From the NCBI GenBank assembly GCA_001414485.1, contig LLEY01000176.1:57048-121047 (forward strand): a DNA stretch of 64,000 nt, given 5' to 3'. Shown piece by piece: positions 46,100 through 56,460 of the stretch. The position numbers and the translations under genes are program-made. Below the pieces are notes generated by a model. The model did no database searches. It was given only the letters and a program-made list of their open reading frames with translations, and was not told where the DNA came from. Source of the stretch: Calycina herbarum. Its lineage: Eukaryota; Ascomycota; Leotiomycetes; Helotiales; Pezizellaceae. How positions within the stretch are numbered: position 1 is the stretch's first letter; every line of letters starts with the position of its first letter.

Positions 46100-47062
46100 T
46101 CAACTCGTGCCTACACTCGAATGATAAGAGAGCTCAGTATACCCATCCTTAATCGCTCCATCCAACAAACCAGCCATCCACGACTTTCCCTCTGGAGGAT
46201 CTTTGAGACATAGTTCAAGTTCTCCAAAATAATTGGGCTCCTTGGTGACCTTTTTGAAACCAAGACTCTCAAATAACGTCAAGCTTGCCTGGTTCCCCTT
46301 CTTAATTTTGACTTTGAGTCGAAGTTTCTCCGCCGAGGAAACTCCATCCAAAGTTTTGTCGGATTTCACGCCCTCATGGCTATTATACTCTGAGACTATG
46401 GCATCGATATTTCTCGCGATATAATATAAAAACGCCAGTATCGCAGCTCGTCCATAACCCTGTCTTCTCTTGTCCGTAGGCGCAATCATGAGTTCAAGTT
46501 CACCGATAAGTGATTTTGGTACCTTCGAATCATCCTCTGAGTCGTCATCATCGTGAGAGAGAAATAAATTGACATCTCCTAGCATTCGTTCTGGGATATC
46601 GTCAATTCCGCCTTTAATATTTCGCGATTCGGAAGAAAGTGGTTGGCAAGCGATGAATGTCAATTTATCGTGTGATGTTCTCCAATTTGTTTGCATTTCA
46701 TATTCTTCCGGGAGAGAGAGCGGTTCTGATGCTGTAGATTCTTGAATTTTCTGAAATGGAGGCGTTAGTTTGGTCTTTTGAAGTGGGAGGGGGGTACGCC
46801 CACCTCGTCTTTCATCCACTGAAGTATAGACTCGTTAGCGCGTTGAGATAAAGAATTTCAGTTGTTCGGAAATAAAAATTAAATATCAATGTAAATAAAG
46901 GGAGGGAGAATACCTCATGATAGGTAATTACGTGCGATGCCTCATATGGGACCAAGAGGACACGAGTTGTTGAGACAGCTACTTACAATTAGAATACTGG
47001 CTGGAGGAAAATGCATTACAGTCTTAGCTAGGGAACATACCGATTGCTTCATTGACCCTCAT
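46100..47062 (-). CDS. GNAT N-acetyltransferase, NAT9 family
   Basis: Four exons on the minus strand: 47062-47041, 46978-46914, 46818-46804 and 46750-46100 (250 aa). The small exons give MRVNEAIAVSTTRVLLVPYE, then SHVITYHE, then WMKDE, and join to KIQESTASEPLSLPEEYEMQ. This is the expected NAT9 N-terminus (VLLVPYE, WM-D, ATASEPL-L-EEY). The acetyl-CoA loop is in IAPTDKRRQGYGRAAILAFL (R/Q-x-x-G-x-G/A). KKGNQASLTLFESLGF is the GNAT motif B region. NAT9-type enzymes are poorly studied; a tubulin-acetylation role was suggested in animals. An uninterrupted frame runs through the third intron, so a single-exon model would add a false N-terminus. Two exons are only 15 and 22 nt. Confidence 0.85.
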
Positions 47063-47834
47063 TTTCAAAAATCGTACTTGCAGTAATATTCTCAACTTTT
47101 TCTTGGTGCTGAATCTTTGATAGCCAATTCAACTCGCAGGTATCTTTTGAGTGGGCGACAATTCGCTAGAAAAACCTCCAGCCACACGTGATGGATGAGA
47201 ATGGCTTCTTTGGGAACATTCTCTGCGGCCCTTTTCCAGGCCCACTGATCATGTGAATGAATTGAGCCCGACAATATGGATTCTGTTGTTGTTTGTTGCA
47301 AGTCGGAGAGAGAGATGACTTGCATTAGCAGGGTGTCGGCGTTTTCTAATGCGGTTAGAATGAGTCTCAAAGGTCTCGGCAAGCGCTCCCCGAACCCCTG
47401 TAACGGACGCATTGAGTGAGACCTCGGGAAGCCGATGGGCCTCTTCAAGCTTCCGGGTTTTCAGGAAGGAAGGAAAGGTCGAGTTGATGTGATGGCAGCT
47501 GTTGTAAAATCGATGGAAAAGCTCCAGGGCTGTGTTTGGCGAAGGGGGAGGGCGGGGCAGATATTCCTCAATTGCAAGATGCTGTAAGCACCTTATCAGT
47601 TACAAGCGTAGAACTTGCCGAGGTTTAGTAGAATACAGCGCCGCTTTACGTTGTCCCGTCCACGGAGTCCTCCGAGGTTTCTGATAGGAACGAGGGAAAG
47701 GGACGAAGGGGGGAGAGATAACCACAACACCACGATAGCTTCATCCCACCATGGTCCCAAGATGTCCCTCTTCCACCATATAACGCCATAATACCTGTCC
47801 CTGCTCCGTGGAACATCTGGTTGTCGCTGAGATT
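47063..47834. other. Region with a possible degraded gene on the minus strand
   Basis: Two overlapping minus-strand open frames look protein-like. One, 47591-47249, contains ALELFHRFYNSCHHINSTF and LEEAHRLPEVSLNASVTG. The other, 47448-47092, contains SIHSHDQWAWKRAAENVPK and ends in KDSAPRKS. They could be two parts of one gene joined by a frameshift or unseen intron. No start ATG or family was found, so no CDS is called. The right part is the oxygenase promoter. Confidence 0.3.
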
Positions 47835-48973
47835 ATGGCGTTCCAAAGCGACTCGCGGTCAGCGGCCCTCAAAGCCCAAGATTACCTGGCGACACGACTC
47901 CAGACAATCTCAGCAAGCCCATCTTTTCGCTCAATTCCCATCATCGACCTGACATCTTCTTTCTCGAGCTCGCTTTCGCATCGCCAGCTCGTGGCAGATA
48001 AGATCCACGAAGCTTGCACCACCATTGGCTTCTTCTACATCACTGGCCACGGCATTCCCAAGAACGTCTGCGATGCCACCCTCGAGCTTGCCAGACGATT
48101 CTTCCACGAACTACCACTGTCGAAAAAGGAAGACATCCATGTGAAAAAATCATCTACCTTTCGAGGCTACGAGCCCGCCGCATATACCTCCGTCGACTTG
48201 TCTAGCACCGAAACGAAGGATGCCTTCAACTGGGGGTATGAGGCCGGTTTGGACTCTACGGGCGGTGATGGGAGATACGTCGAAATTGATGGCAGTTCGG
48301 ATGGCAGTGTGAATCAATGGCCTTCTGAAAGTGATCTGCCAGGTTTCTATAACGGCATTGCTGAATACTGTAATACTGTTCACCTCACCTAGTTCTTGGC
48401 TTGGGCTAACACTTTCCAGACTCTGCGGCTCTCCAGCTTTGCCGCCATTTGTTTCGCCTGTTTGCCCTCTCCCTTTCCCTCCCCGAGAACTACTTCGAAC
48501 CCCTCACTACACATCCAGGAGGAATAGCACGACTCATCAAATATCCACCAGCGTCCAACCCAAAACCATTATCCGAACTCAACGAAGTCGAAGAGATTGG
48601 CTTAGGAGCTCACTCAGATTACGAATGTTTTACCCTTTTGTTACAAGATTCTAATCCTGGTTTGGAAATCCTAAGTCCGGATGGTCACTGGATTAGCGCA
48701 CAACCTGTCGAAGGTGGTATTGTTGTCAATGTTGCCGACTTTTTAATGCGTTGGACAAACGAAAAGTATAAAAGCACCATCCACCGAGTCGTAAATCGCA
48801 CCTCGAAGGAAAGGTACAGCATCCCATTGTTCTTCTCCATCAATTATGATGAGACGGTCGAAACCCTACCTTCCTGCGTGAGCGAAGACAACCCTTCGAA
48901 GTTTGAACCGATCGCGGCAGGAAGATACGTTTTAGACAGGCTCGCGTTGACAGTGAAGACTGGGAAGTATTGA
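47835..48973 (+). CDS. 2-oxoglutarate/Fe(II)-dependent oxygenase, isopenicillin-N-synthase-like
   Basis: Two exons: 47835-48369 and 48420-48973 (362 aa), intron gtaata...ttccag with a GCTAAC branch site. The join reads FYNGIAEYYSAALQLCRHLF, which matches the family. The N-terminal DIOX_N part has IPIIDLTSSF and TIGFFYITGHGIP. The iron ligands are His and Asp in GAHSDYECFTLLLQD and the second His in STIHRVVNR; the 2-oxoglutarate-binding Arg-x-Ser is in RYSIPLFF. All are intact. Members hydroxylate or desaturate small molecules, and many fungal ones serve secondary metabolism or detoxification. No neighbouring biosynthetic genes hint at the substrate. The start is the first ATG (47835); a GTG upstream in the same frame is not used. 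Confidence 0.9.
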
Positions 48974-49825
48974 CCTTGGATGTGTTAGCGAACAATTTCA
49001 TATTAGAAGCACGGCTGCTCATAGCAATTCTGACATGCCTGCTTCTGTGGGGTGATTATGCTTTCTTCGGAGCTGGCAAGTCAAGCCAACGTTGCACAAG
49101 ATGTCTTGGGCGCATCTTCCAGGTGGTATCTGGAATGCAACTACGTAGACATCATAAACTTCAGTGAGTTGCCGTTACGTTGAAAATTGTATCTTGATGC
49201 CCATACATGATATCGTTGGCTCATCCCTTTTTGTAGCTTCACTTTTCCCAGTCCAAAGCAGCTCTCTGCTTTACTTTAAACTAGCCCGATAACGGCGTTC
49301 ACTTTAACATCACTCACGTTTGCGGCATCGTAATTTGACTACTTCACCCCTCAATTTCCTCGATATTCACTCGGACCTGCTACCCACAAGCGCTCTACAT
49401 ATAAAGTAAACACAGCCTGACTTATATGATACAATTTTGGAATTGTTACCCGAACAAGTGAATATGCAGTATTTTCTAACAAGGTATGAATAATTCATAT
49501 TGGAAATAATCTTTTCACAATAGGCTCGGCTGTCAACAATATGGGTCTAGCAGTGGCTTCGCATTAGTGCCTTGAAGGCTCCTTCTGATTGGTCCTCCTC
49601 GGCACTCGGCAACCCGGTTAAAACTGCCCAATTCGGGAGGCTGCCCATATTGTGAATACTAGTACGGAGGTACAAGTCTCAAGCAAATGCACGTCAATAG
49701 GAAGTGAAATCTCGGATCACAAGGCTACACAAACTCACACTCGATGTCGCGCTTGTCTTTCCCCGTGTAATAAATCTCGACTCGTACAAAAAACAACTAC
49801 CTCCAAACCCTCTACCACCTCAACC
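48974..49825. other. Intergenic region
   Basis: No gene is supported. It serves as promoter of the 2EXR gene; an open frame continues upstream of 49826 without ATG. Confidence 0.5.
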
Positions 49826-50776
49826 ATGACAAGCATCGATCTCCCCGATTCGGTGGGATGGCATCACCATGCAACTGTTGGCCTCATGATCCGCATCCTC
49901 CGTCTCTTCGTCTTCCTCGAGAATAACTACAGCAAAACTAAGGAGCGCACGGCGAATCGTCATCTCTATTCAAAATACGATCCGAAACTCAAGATCAAGA
50001 ATCCGTTCAGATCGAAGAACAAGGACCTCGTCGGCATCCCTAAACGAGCAGGCGTACCAACCTTCACCTACTTCAACGGTCTCCCCGTCGAGTTGCGCTG
50101 TCGAATCTGGGGTCTTGCTAGCAATGTTGGTAGAGTTGTTGAGATAACCCAACCTTATCAGATAATCCATCGGAATACAGTTTCTCAATTCGCACTCTCA
50201 AACTTGACATTCATCGACGGCTACTTACTGGGAGCACCTCGCGTCAACGCACCTGTCCCCGCCGTCTTGCAAGCATGTCAAGAATCCCGTTACGAAGCAC
50301 TGAAGTACTACACCCTCACACTTGCCATGAAGGATGTCCTTGAGACCGGAAAGGGCAGTTACATCAACCTCGAAAAAGACATGCTGTATTTCGGCAACAA
50401 GAGCAACTTTTTTCAGTTGTGTGTTAGTATGCAGAAGGGCGTTTTGAAGGGCTTGGAAGGGGTTAAGCATTTGGCTTTGGGCATGAATGCGCTTGGGCTT
50501 GAGGGGGATCTTTGGTGGTTTGAGTTTGAGAGGTTCGCAGGGTTAGAGACGGTTTGTTTTTTGTTCAAGGAGCCGAGGTTTTTGGATCTGAGGGGGGAAC
50601 GAGGGGAAATCGAGTTGGAGGATGAGGGTGTTGTATTGCCTTGTGTTGTGAAGGTAACGCGGTGGAGACAGATCTTGACGTTGCTGGAGGCTAAGGTTAG
50701 GACCTTGGAGGCGGCAGAGCAGGGATGGAAGAAGCCTCGTTTCTTGGTGAGAGGGTTTAAGGGGGTTACGCTTTGA
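49826..50776 (+). CDS. 2EXR-domain protein
   Basis: Single exon, 316 aa. The start at 49826 is the first ATG (caaccatgac) of an open frame that reaches further upstream without a start codon. Residues 75-95 contain FTYFNGLPVELRCRIWGLAS, the F-x-x-LP-E-LR-x-x-IW signature of the 2EXR family (fungal expanded group). A further PAVLQACQESRYEALKYY and INLEKDMLYFGN follow, the usual second and third parts of the domain. The function of 2EXR proteins is unknown, although the motif resembles an F-box-like helix. The region from codon 205 onward is G/E-rich with a clear codon-use change toward GGG and GAG. That may be compositional drift rather than transfer. Confidence 0.85.
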   Translation: MTSIDLPDSVGWHHHATVGLMIRILRLFVFLENNYSKTKERTANRHLYSKYDPKLKIKNPFRSKNKDLVGIPKRAGVPTFTYFNGLPVELRCRIWGLASNVGRVVEITQPYQIIHRNTVSQFALSNLTFIDGYLLGAPRVNAPVPAVLQACQESRYEALKYYTLTLAMKDVLETGKGSYINLEKDMLYFGNKSNFFQLCVSMQKGVLKGLEGVKHLALGMNALGLEGDLWWFEFERFAGLETVCFLFKEPRFLDLRGERGEIELEDEGVVLPCVVKVTRWRQILTLLEAKVRTLEAAEQGWKKPRFLVRGFKGVTL

Positions 50777-52393
50777 GGGGGGTGTTGGTTTGAGGGCGGG
50801 TTCGGGGCTTTGGACGAAGTGAGGGATGGGGTGTTTGGCGGATCTTGTGGATGGTCGGCTGCTTAGTCGGCTGCTTGGCTGCGACTTCTTCTTCTGGCTG
50901 AGAAGCATATGCGGGATGGCGTTGGGATACCGTTGATGAACTGAATCTGATCTTGAGTTTAGATCTCTCTCATATGGATGGGGGGACTTTGTGGGATATA
51001 CCCATACTTGTTTGTTTTCGGTTAGGAGTTATTTGGAGAGTCGTTACTTTTGACTCAAATTGTATTCTCTCTTTCTCTTCAAAGGCGAATGAAGGAAGGG
51101 TGTTTAGAAATAGTTCTCGATAAAGCTATATCGCAGTAAACAATCGATGACTTGATCTCGCATGTGCGAATTTATTTGATGATGGAAAGGTTTTGAAATA
51201 CTCTAAAGGGTATTCGGCCTCTTAATGTCTCTCTTTCAGCTGAAGGACGTTCTCTAAGTATAAGAAGGTAAGGCTCGGTCTTGAATGGTTCATACAATTA
51301 AACCTGTTCTTTTGCTCTCGCTGGGGTGAGACCAGCGGGGAAGGAGTCTACAGGTCGTGGATTACTCGTAGATTACTCGTAGCTTACTCGCAACCCTTTT
51401 AGCCAGCCCCCTTACCAGCTTATCTAATATTTGCTGGCTTACCTGTCAATTGATAGCTTACTCCAAGCTCTTTGTAGCTTACTCGCTAGATTATTTTAGG
51501 GCAAAAATTTGCTAAACATATTGTATTTACTCGAGGAAAATTGATTGTGAAGTAATAAAGGATAGGTGAAAGGAGAAGAAGTGAAAATGGGCTCACGTGA
51601 GTTTGTAATGAAGACTTGAAATAAAGAAGAGTGGAAAGATGATAAATAACCTATCTAATTACTGTATATTTTTCAACTTGAAGTTTCCTTATGAAAACCA
51701 ACGGACTGGGGCTCAAATGTTCCATGTCTCCTTCGCAGCTGGGGAGTCGAGCACGTGAATATTGCTTATGTAATACAAACTGGATGGTGTAACCTTCCTC
51801 ACAATCTCTGAACATTTCCACACCATATCACTTGTGTTCGAGACACTACCTCAACGTAGTAGAAAAAACACGCCCATTTGAGGCACAGGCCACCCCAACC
51901 AAAGGAACTAAACTGTAAGGTCAAATAAAGTCGTGAAAATATAAGAAAAATTTCTATTAATTTCTAAGAGTGTTATTAGAGAGTGTATGAAGTAGAAGAG
52001 ATTCTAGTAAGTGGTTGTTGTTGTACTTGAAAATTAAGACTAGGAGGTTTGGGTGCGGGGGGTGCCTCTGTTTTTTCTTCTACGTAGAGGCTACCCTCAA
52101 TTTCCAAAGAAGAAGCTAACCAGCTCCCATTATTCAGAAGTCTGCCCACCAAGATCAGAGGAATTGAAATGCAAAAGCCACCCAAAGAACTGAAATCCGA
52201 CCTTTCCACTTTTCCTCTTATCCGGCACAAACGTCACAGGAAAGGAAACTCTTGCTGTCTCATTTGTCAAAAGCATTGGGAGATCCATGGATAAAAGCGA
52301 AAATGCAAATATAATTCCGCAACCTTCGGTGCTCGATCTCGCTACAAATGGATACAACTATTCAGAAGTCATAGATGGATATGGGGGGCGACG
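50777..52393. other. Intergenic region with a short tandem repeat
   Basis: 1.6 kb without a gene. 51361-51390 holds three near copies of a 12-bp unit (attactcgtag), and related ttactcg words recur to 51482. An antisense frame at 51976-52230 has no support. Confidence 0.5.
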
Positions 52394-52822
52394 ATGAGGA
52401 CTGGTTTTTTATCAGATGGAAATGAGTCGGATGGAGAGTCGGATGTCGAAGTTACGAGCAAGACGAGCGCAGCGCCGAGAAAATCGGGGATTGTAATTTC
52501 AAGCCATCATATGAGGAGGCCGGCGGTAGATGCAATAAGAGATGCTGTATTTAATCAAGCGAAAAAACTGGGTTTTGCTATTATATATATTACGAAAGAA
52601 ACATTATCAGGGAGGACTTCAGGAGCGGAACAACCGGACTTAGCGGAGAGGATTATGGGAGGAAAAATTGACGATATTGAGGAACTTGAGGGAGAGGAGA
52701 AGGTTATTTTGGTTGATGAGAGAGGGGGTATTGAGGGGATGTTTGATGAAATTCGTAAGAGGATTGGGGGCTGTTCAGGGTTTTGTGAGAGGAAAGGATG
52801 GGGAGTGATTAAAGTGTTTTGA
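52394..52822 (+). CDS. Small conserved hypothetical protein, possibly a gene fragment
   Basis: A 142-codon frame starts at ATG 52394. It has an acidic N-terminus (SDGESDVEV), then SSHHMRRPAVDAIRDAVFNQ and KLGFAIIYITKE, a stretch that reads like a genuine conserved domain of a larger fungal protein, and then an acidic EELEGEEK segment. I do not recognise the family with certainty. The end (GCSGFCERKGWGVIKVF) is abrupt. No introns are seen. It may be the 5' part of a truncated gene. Confidence 0.45.
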   Translation: MRTGFLSDGNESDGESDVEVTSKTSAAPRKSGIVISSHHMRRPAVDAIRDAVFNQAKKLGFAIIYITKETLSGRTSGAEQPDLAERIMGGKIDDIEELEGEEKVILVDERGGIEGMFDEIRKRIGGCSGFCERKGWGVIKVF

Positions 52823-53614
52823 CTTGTGGGGTTAGGCTTGGTGGTATTCCGAGGCATGTGAGTACGGAGAGTAAGAGGGTCTTCTTGCAATCGGGTGAAG
52901 CATAATCCTTGTTTTTCTTCTCGAGTAATATTGTGGTGCAGACACTGCATGTCTATTATCAAGAGTTTGAGTTTCACGGAACGGCTTCTTGCATGAACTC
53001 GCTTGTGTTGTTAGTGACTATGTTTGGTATGTCATTGCTTGACACTTGTTCTTCTTTTCAATGTAGCACGGAGTTGTTATACAACATCACTAGTTCATTT
53101 TTGCAGCGAGACATAATAGGAAAGTCTCTTTCTTGTCGCCGAAGGCTGGGAATATGATGGGGGAAATAATGAGAATTCGTTCCAGTTGATAGCAATTCAA
53201 TTTCTCGATAATTGAAATATTGCGAGCTTTTTGAATACTTCATTCTGCTGAAGTGCATATCGGTACTGAAACCTTGCCCCGAATCACCTGACGTGGTGAC
53301 AATTCTTTCTCCTGTATAAGATGAACGTGGGTTTGTACCTCTCGAATGCGGCGAGCGGCTTCCAATGTTACATCAACATCAACACAAGACCTCAAAAGAG
53401 GGGAAGGAATCAACCCACTTTTCAAAATCTGGATATTAAGCGAGATTGGCCTTTGGCGGAGACGTATAAATTCAGGAGAGTTTGCACTCAATTACGGGAC
53501 CGTCTAATCTAGTTCCAAACTCTCTCTGTCTCTCTGTCTCTCTTACCAAAGCAAAGTATCACAACTTTAGCAGACCAAATCTCCTCATTCTAGTCCCCCT
53601 TCCCAACCCTCATA
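52823..53614. other. Intergenic region
   Basis: No coding region. The final 100 bp are pyrimidine-rich (ctctgtctctctgtctc near 53524), as expected before the secreted-protein gene. Confidence 0.5.
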
Positions 53615-54135
53615 ATGCATTTCCACCGCTTCATCACTCTTCTGCCCTTCCTTTCTTTTACCACAGCAGTAACAGTCTGCTCAGGCTTCCAGTAATTCCC
53701 CCGATCCCATTTCTACCTTCCATCGACCTCCCATCCTTTTCTCATCATCATCTTATCATTTCACTAACACTCCCAAGGTCAAACACCGGCGGCTGTAGTG
53801 GACCATGCACAAATTTTTACATCTCCCTCAACGAAGTCATCAACACCCCGGGTACCAATTGCATTTATAATCCCGATTCGGATGGGGGGTTTAATCTTCG
53901 GGTCTGCTCTGGTGCGAATCTGAGTGGGAGATGTTCGAACATGCAGAGTTTGCCGAGGTCCGATATTACAGGTGACTTCAATGTGGGTGTTCTCCGAGCT
54001 CTTTCTCCTTCTTTTATGTTGTTTTGAGGGGTTCAAGACACTATTTCCTCCATAGACAACTCATTTCCTTCTCTAATAACCCACCCTGTTTCATCCTCGT
54101 TTTCTTAAACATACTTTTAGAAAGAGCAATACTGA
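53615..54135 (+). CDS. Small secreted cysteine-rich protein
   Basis: Three exons: 53615-53691, 53778-53982 and 54121-54135 (98 aa). The signal peptide is MHFHRFITLLPFLSFTTAVT. The mature part has six cysteines (VCSGF, GGCSGPC, GTNCIYN, RVCSGA, GRCSN), consistent with three disulphides. The small last exon encodes KEQY before TGA. Size, secretion signal and cysteine content are those of many fungal effector-like or surface proteins, but no family was recognised. Its last intron and exon are strikingly similar to those of the lectin-like gene at 15.2 kb. Effector function is inference only. Confidence 0.6.
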
Positions 54136-54446
54136 CTCCAAGATCATCCGCAGTGGCATACTCCAGGGACTAATAGTATTGAGAGGACTGGAAATTAGAT
54201 ATGTTCTAGTGAGGGGAGGAAAGAGTGTCGTGGGGCGTGCTTAGAGAGAATTGAAAGGGTAGCAATGGGTTTGATTGGAGGGGCTGGGTTGTAAAAATGA
54301 AACAAAAAGCATGTGTGAAGTTTCTTCGATGTTCTTTCCCATTTTTAAAAACACACCGACAACAAATGAACTTTTAAAATTATACATTAGAATTTAATCA
54401 CCTCCCAGACCCAACCCCCAAAACCGAAATATGTTCCAGTCCCAAT
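54136..54446. other. Convergent 3' region
   Basis: Downstream of the cysteine-rich gene and the But2 gene. The first bases continue similarity to the lectin-like gene's last exon (to about 54150). Nothing else is seen. Confidence 0.4.
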
Positions 54447-55118
54447 TTAAGAAATAACCACAAAGAAACCAAGAGGACAAGTGTTGCTATCCTGCTTGAA
54501 AACAAAAGTAGTATCAGCACTGCACAAAGCCCCACTGACAATCATCTTTTTCTGTCCCGGTTGAATCCCACAATCGCCAACATTGATGATATAAGCATTT
54601 CCCGGTTTCAAAACAGCAGGTGGTTGAGGAGGACTCGGTCCTGGTGGTGGTTGAGCATTATAAGTCGTCTTCTCAGTCGCACCACTATCGAAAGCATAAC
54701 CCGTGAACGTGAAATGACCAGGTCCAGAGTAACCGTACGGACTAAGTGTTTGAGTTTGGAAATTTGGGAAGAGGAACTCGAGGGTACATGTTTTTCCCAC
54801 TGCCGAACCGGGAATTTCGAGATTGAATATTGTGCATACGTCGTTTGGGGTGATGATGGGAATTTTTACGTCCCCGAAGGCAACATCGGGTTGGCTCTTA
54901 GAGATGGGAACCATGAGAGTTGGTTCAAGGAATCCGCTTTTCGGGAGGGTGCCATTTACTGGACATGTTGGTGTATTTGGTCTGTAGTGGTGTCGTCCCC
55001 CTCTTTCGGTGTCCTCTCTTTCTCTTGCTGTTAGAGGACGAGAAGAGATGATCTCGAGGGGAGCAGGTGAAGCGAGTGTGGTTGCCAATAAGGCAGAGAG
55101 AGTGACAGCGAACTTCAT
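54447..55118 (-). CDS. Secreted But2-domain protein
   Basis: Single exon, 223 aa. The N-terminus MKFAVTLSALLATTLASPAP is a signal peptide. From about residue 60 the sequence FLEPTLMVPISKSQPDVAFG is followed by a VCTIFNLEIP strand and TCTLEFLFP. This is the beta-rich layout of the fungal 'ubiquitin 3 binding protein But2' C-terminal domain, which is mostly found in secreted proteins despite its name. A proline-rich loop (PPPGPSPPQPP) precedes the final strands (KPGNAYIINVGDCG; TCPLGFFVV). Six to seven cysteines may form disulphides. tataaaag (complement, around 55248-55255) is about 130 bp upstream of the ATG and is a good TATA box. The function is unknown. Confidence 0.8.
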   Translation of the reverse strand: MKFAVTLSALLATTLASPAPLEIISSRPLTAREREDTERGGRHHYRPNTPTCPVNGTLPKSGFLEPTLMVPISKSQPDVAFGDVKIPIITPNDVCTIFNLEIPGSAVGKTCTLEFLFPNFQTQTLSPYGYSGPGHFTFTGYAFDSGATEKTTYNAQPPPGPSPPQPPAVLKPGNAYIINVGDCGIQPGQKKMIVSGALCSADTTFVFKQDSNTCPLGFFVVIS

Positions 55119-56460
55119 GATGTTGAGTTTGACAGGTGATATGTCGGTAGTATGGATAAATGAAGTGATGCAGGGACTTTCGATTGTTAATTAATTCCAA
55201 CTTGGAGAACCTGAAACTACCAGGATTTGAAGAGGAAATTGAATGCTTTTATACCCATGAGATTACGCAAAATCATTCCACTCTTAGTTTCCAATTTCAC
55301 TAAAAGCTGGTATAACAGAAAGCCATCGTCGCCCGGACCTCCAACCTATACTCAGCCTCATGCGAGGGGGTTGCCAGTCATGGTCATGGAAATTTATAAT
55401 CTGGGGGATCAACATGCAGGCGGACCCACAAATACGTTCAGCTGGATACGAGAACTTAAGATGAGACGAATTAAATTAGTTAAATGACGCTTATTGATGG
55501 TGTGATGCCAACCGTGCAATTGGTCTGCAGGTCGGAATCAAGTTGGGGAACTCCGACACCAGCACATATTCCTATTCTGCGTATGCATAGACACTTGGCA
55601 GTGTTGCTGTGGTCAGGCCTCAGAAGGAAATTGAAATAAGAGAAAATTCAGTGTTTACGAGAAAGATATCACTAGTTGTGTATCTGTGCCTTTGCATTTG
55701 ACGTGGTATGGGCCCGTCGCTTGGGTACTAGTTAAGCGAGGGGTATAAGGCAAGGTTGACGGGCCCTTTTCTACTTTAACTTTCTCCCTTACAAATTTGT
55801 CTCAACAACTTTAAGATCTTTGTGGTTGTGTGGAGACAGATTTTCTCAGCCAGTTCCCCTTGCGATACCCATAAAGAAAGTTCCCCAGTCTGGTGCATTT
55901 GAACGTCATAGATTTTCAGGTTCCGAAAACTACATCGTCAGTCGTACTTTCCAAATTTCAACCAACACTAATGTACAGGTACATAGCAAAAGCAAGACAC
56001 GCTGGCTATTTTCGTCCATGAATTGATAGATAGGTTCATATTGATTTCAATGCTCTTCGCTTCAATGTAGCCTGGAGCTCAAATCATTAAAATAACTTTC
56101 GAGGTTTTTTGAACGAGCTTTGATCCCACAAATGACCAAAATACAAGTTTGCACATTTTCTATGGCTTAGGGGTTTGGTACTAAGATTGGTCGATACTGA
56201 AACAAGGTTTAAAGTGTAAATTTATATTCCAAAGCAAAATCGGACAAATTTCAACTAAGCGAGTGGGTATTAAAAACAAGACATATATTCCAGCGCAAAT
56301 ACAGCGATATCTCATCAATCAAATCGAAGGTACCAACAGTTTCAAACTGACTTAAACGAAGGCATTTAAGAAACCCACAGATACCCGAAACCATATATAA
56401 ATATCAAGTCTAATGGGCGTGCAAGAAAGAAAAAGCAGGAAAAAACAAAACGTAGGTGCT
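55119..56460. other. Intergenic region
   Basis: 1.3 kb between two minus-strand genes. It contains the But2 promoter and the 3' flank of the next gene. No coding evidence. Confidence 0.5.
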
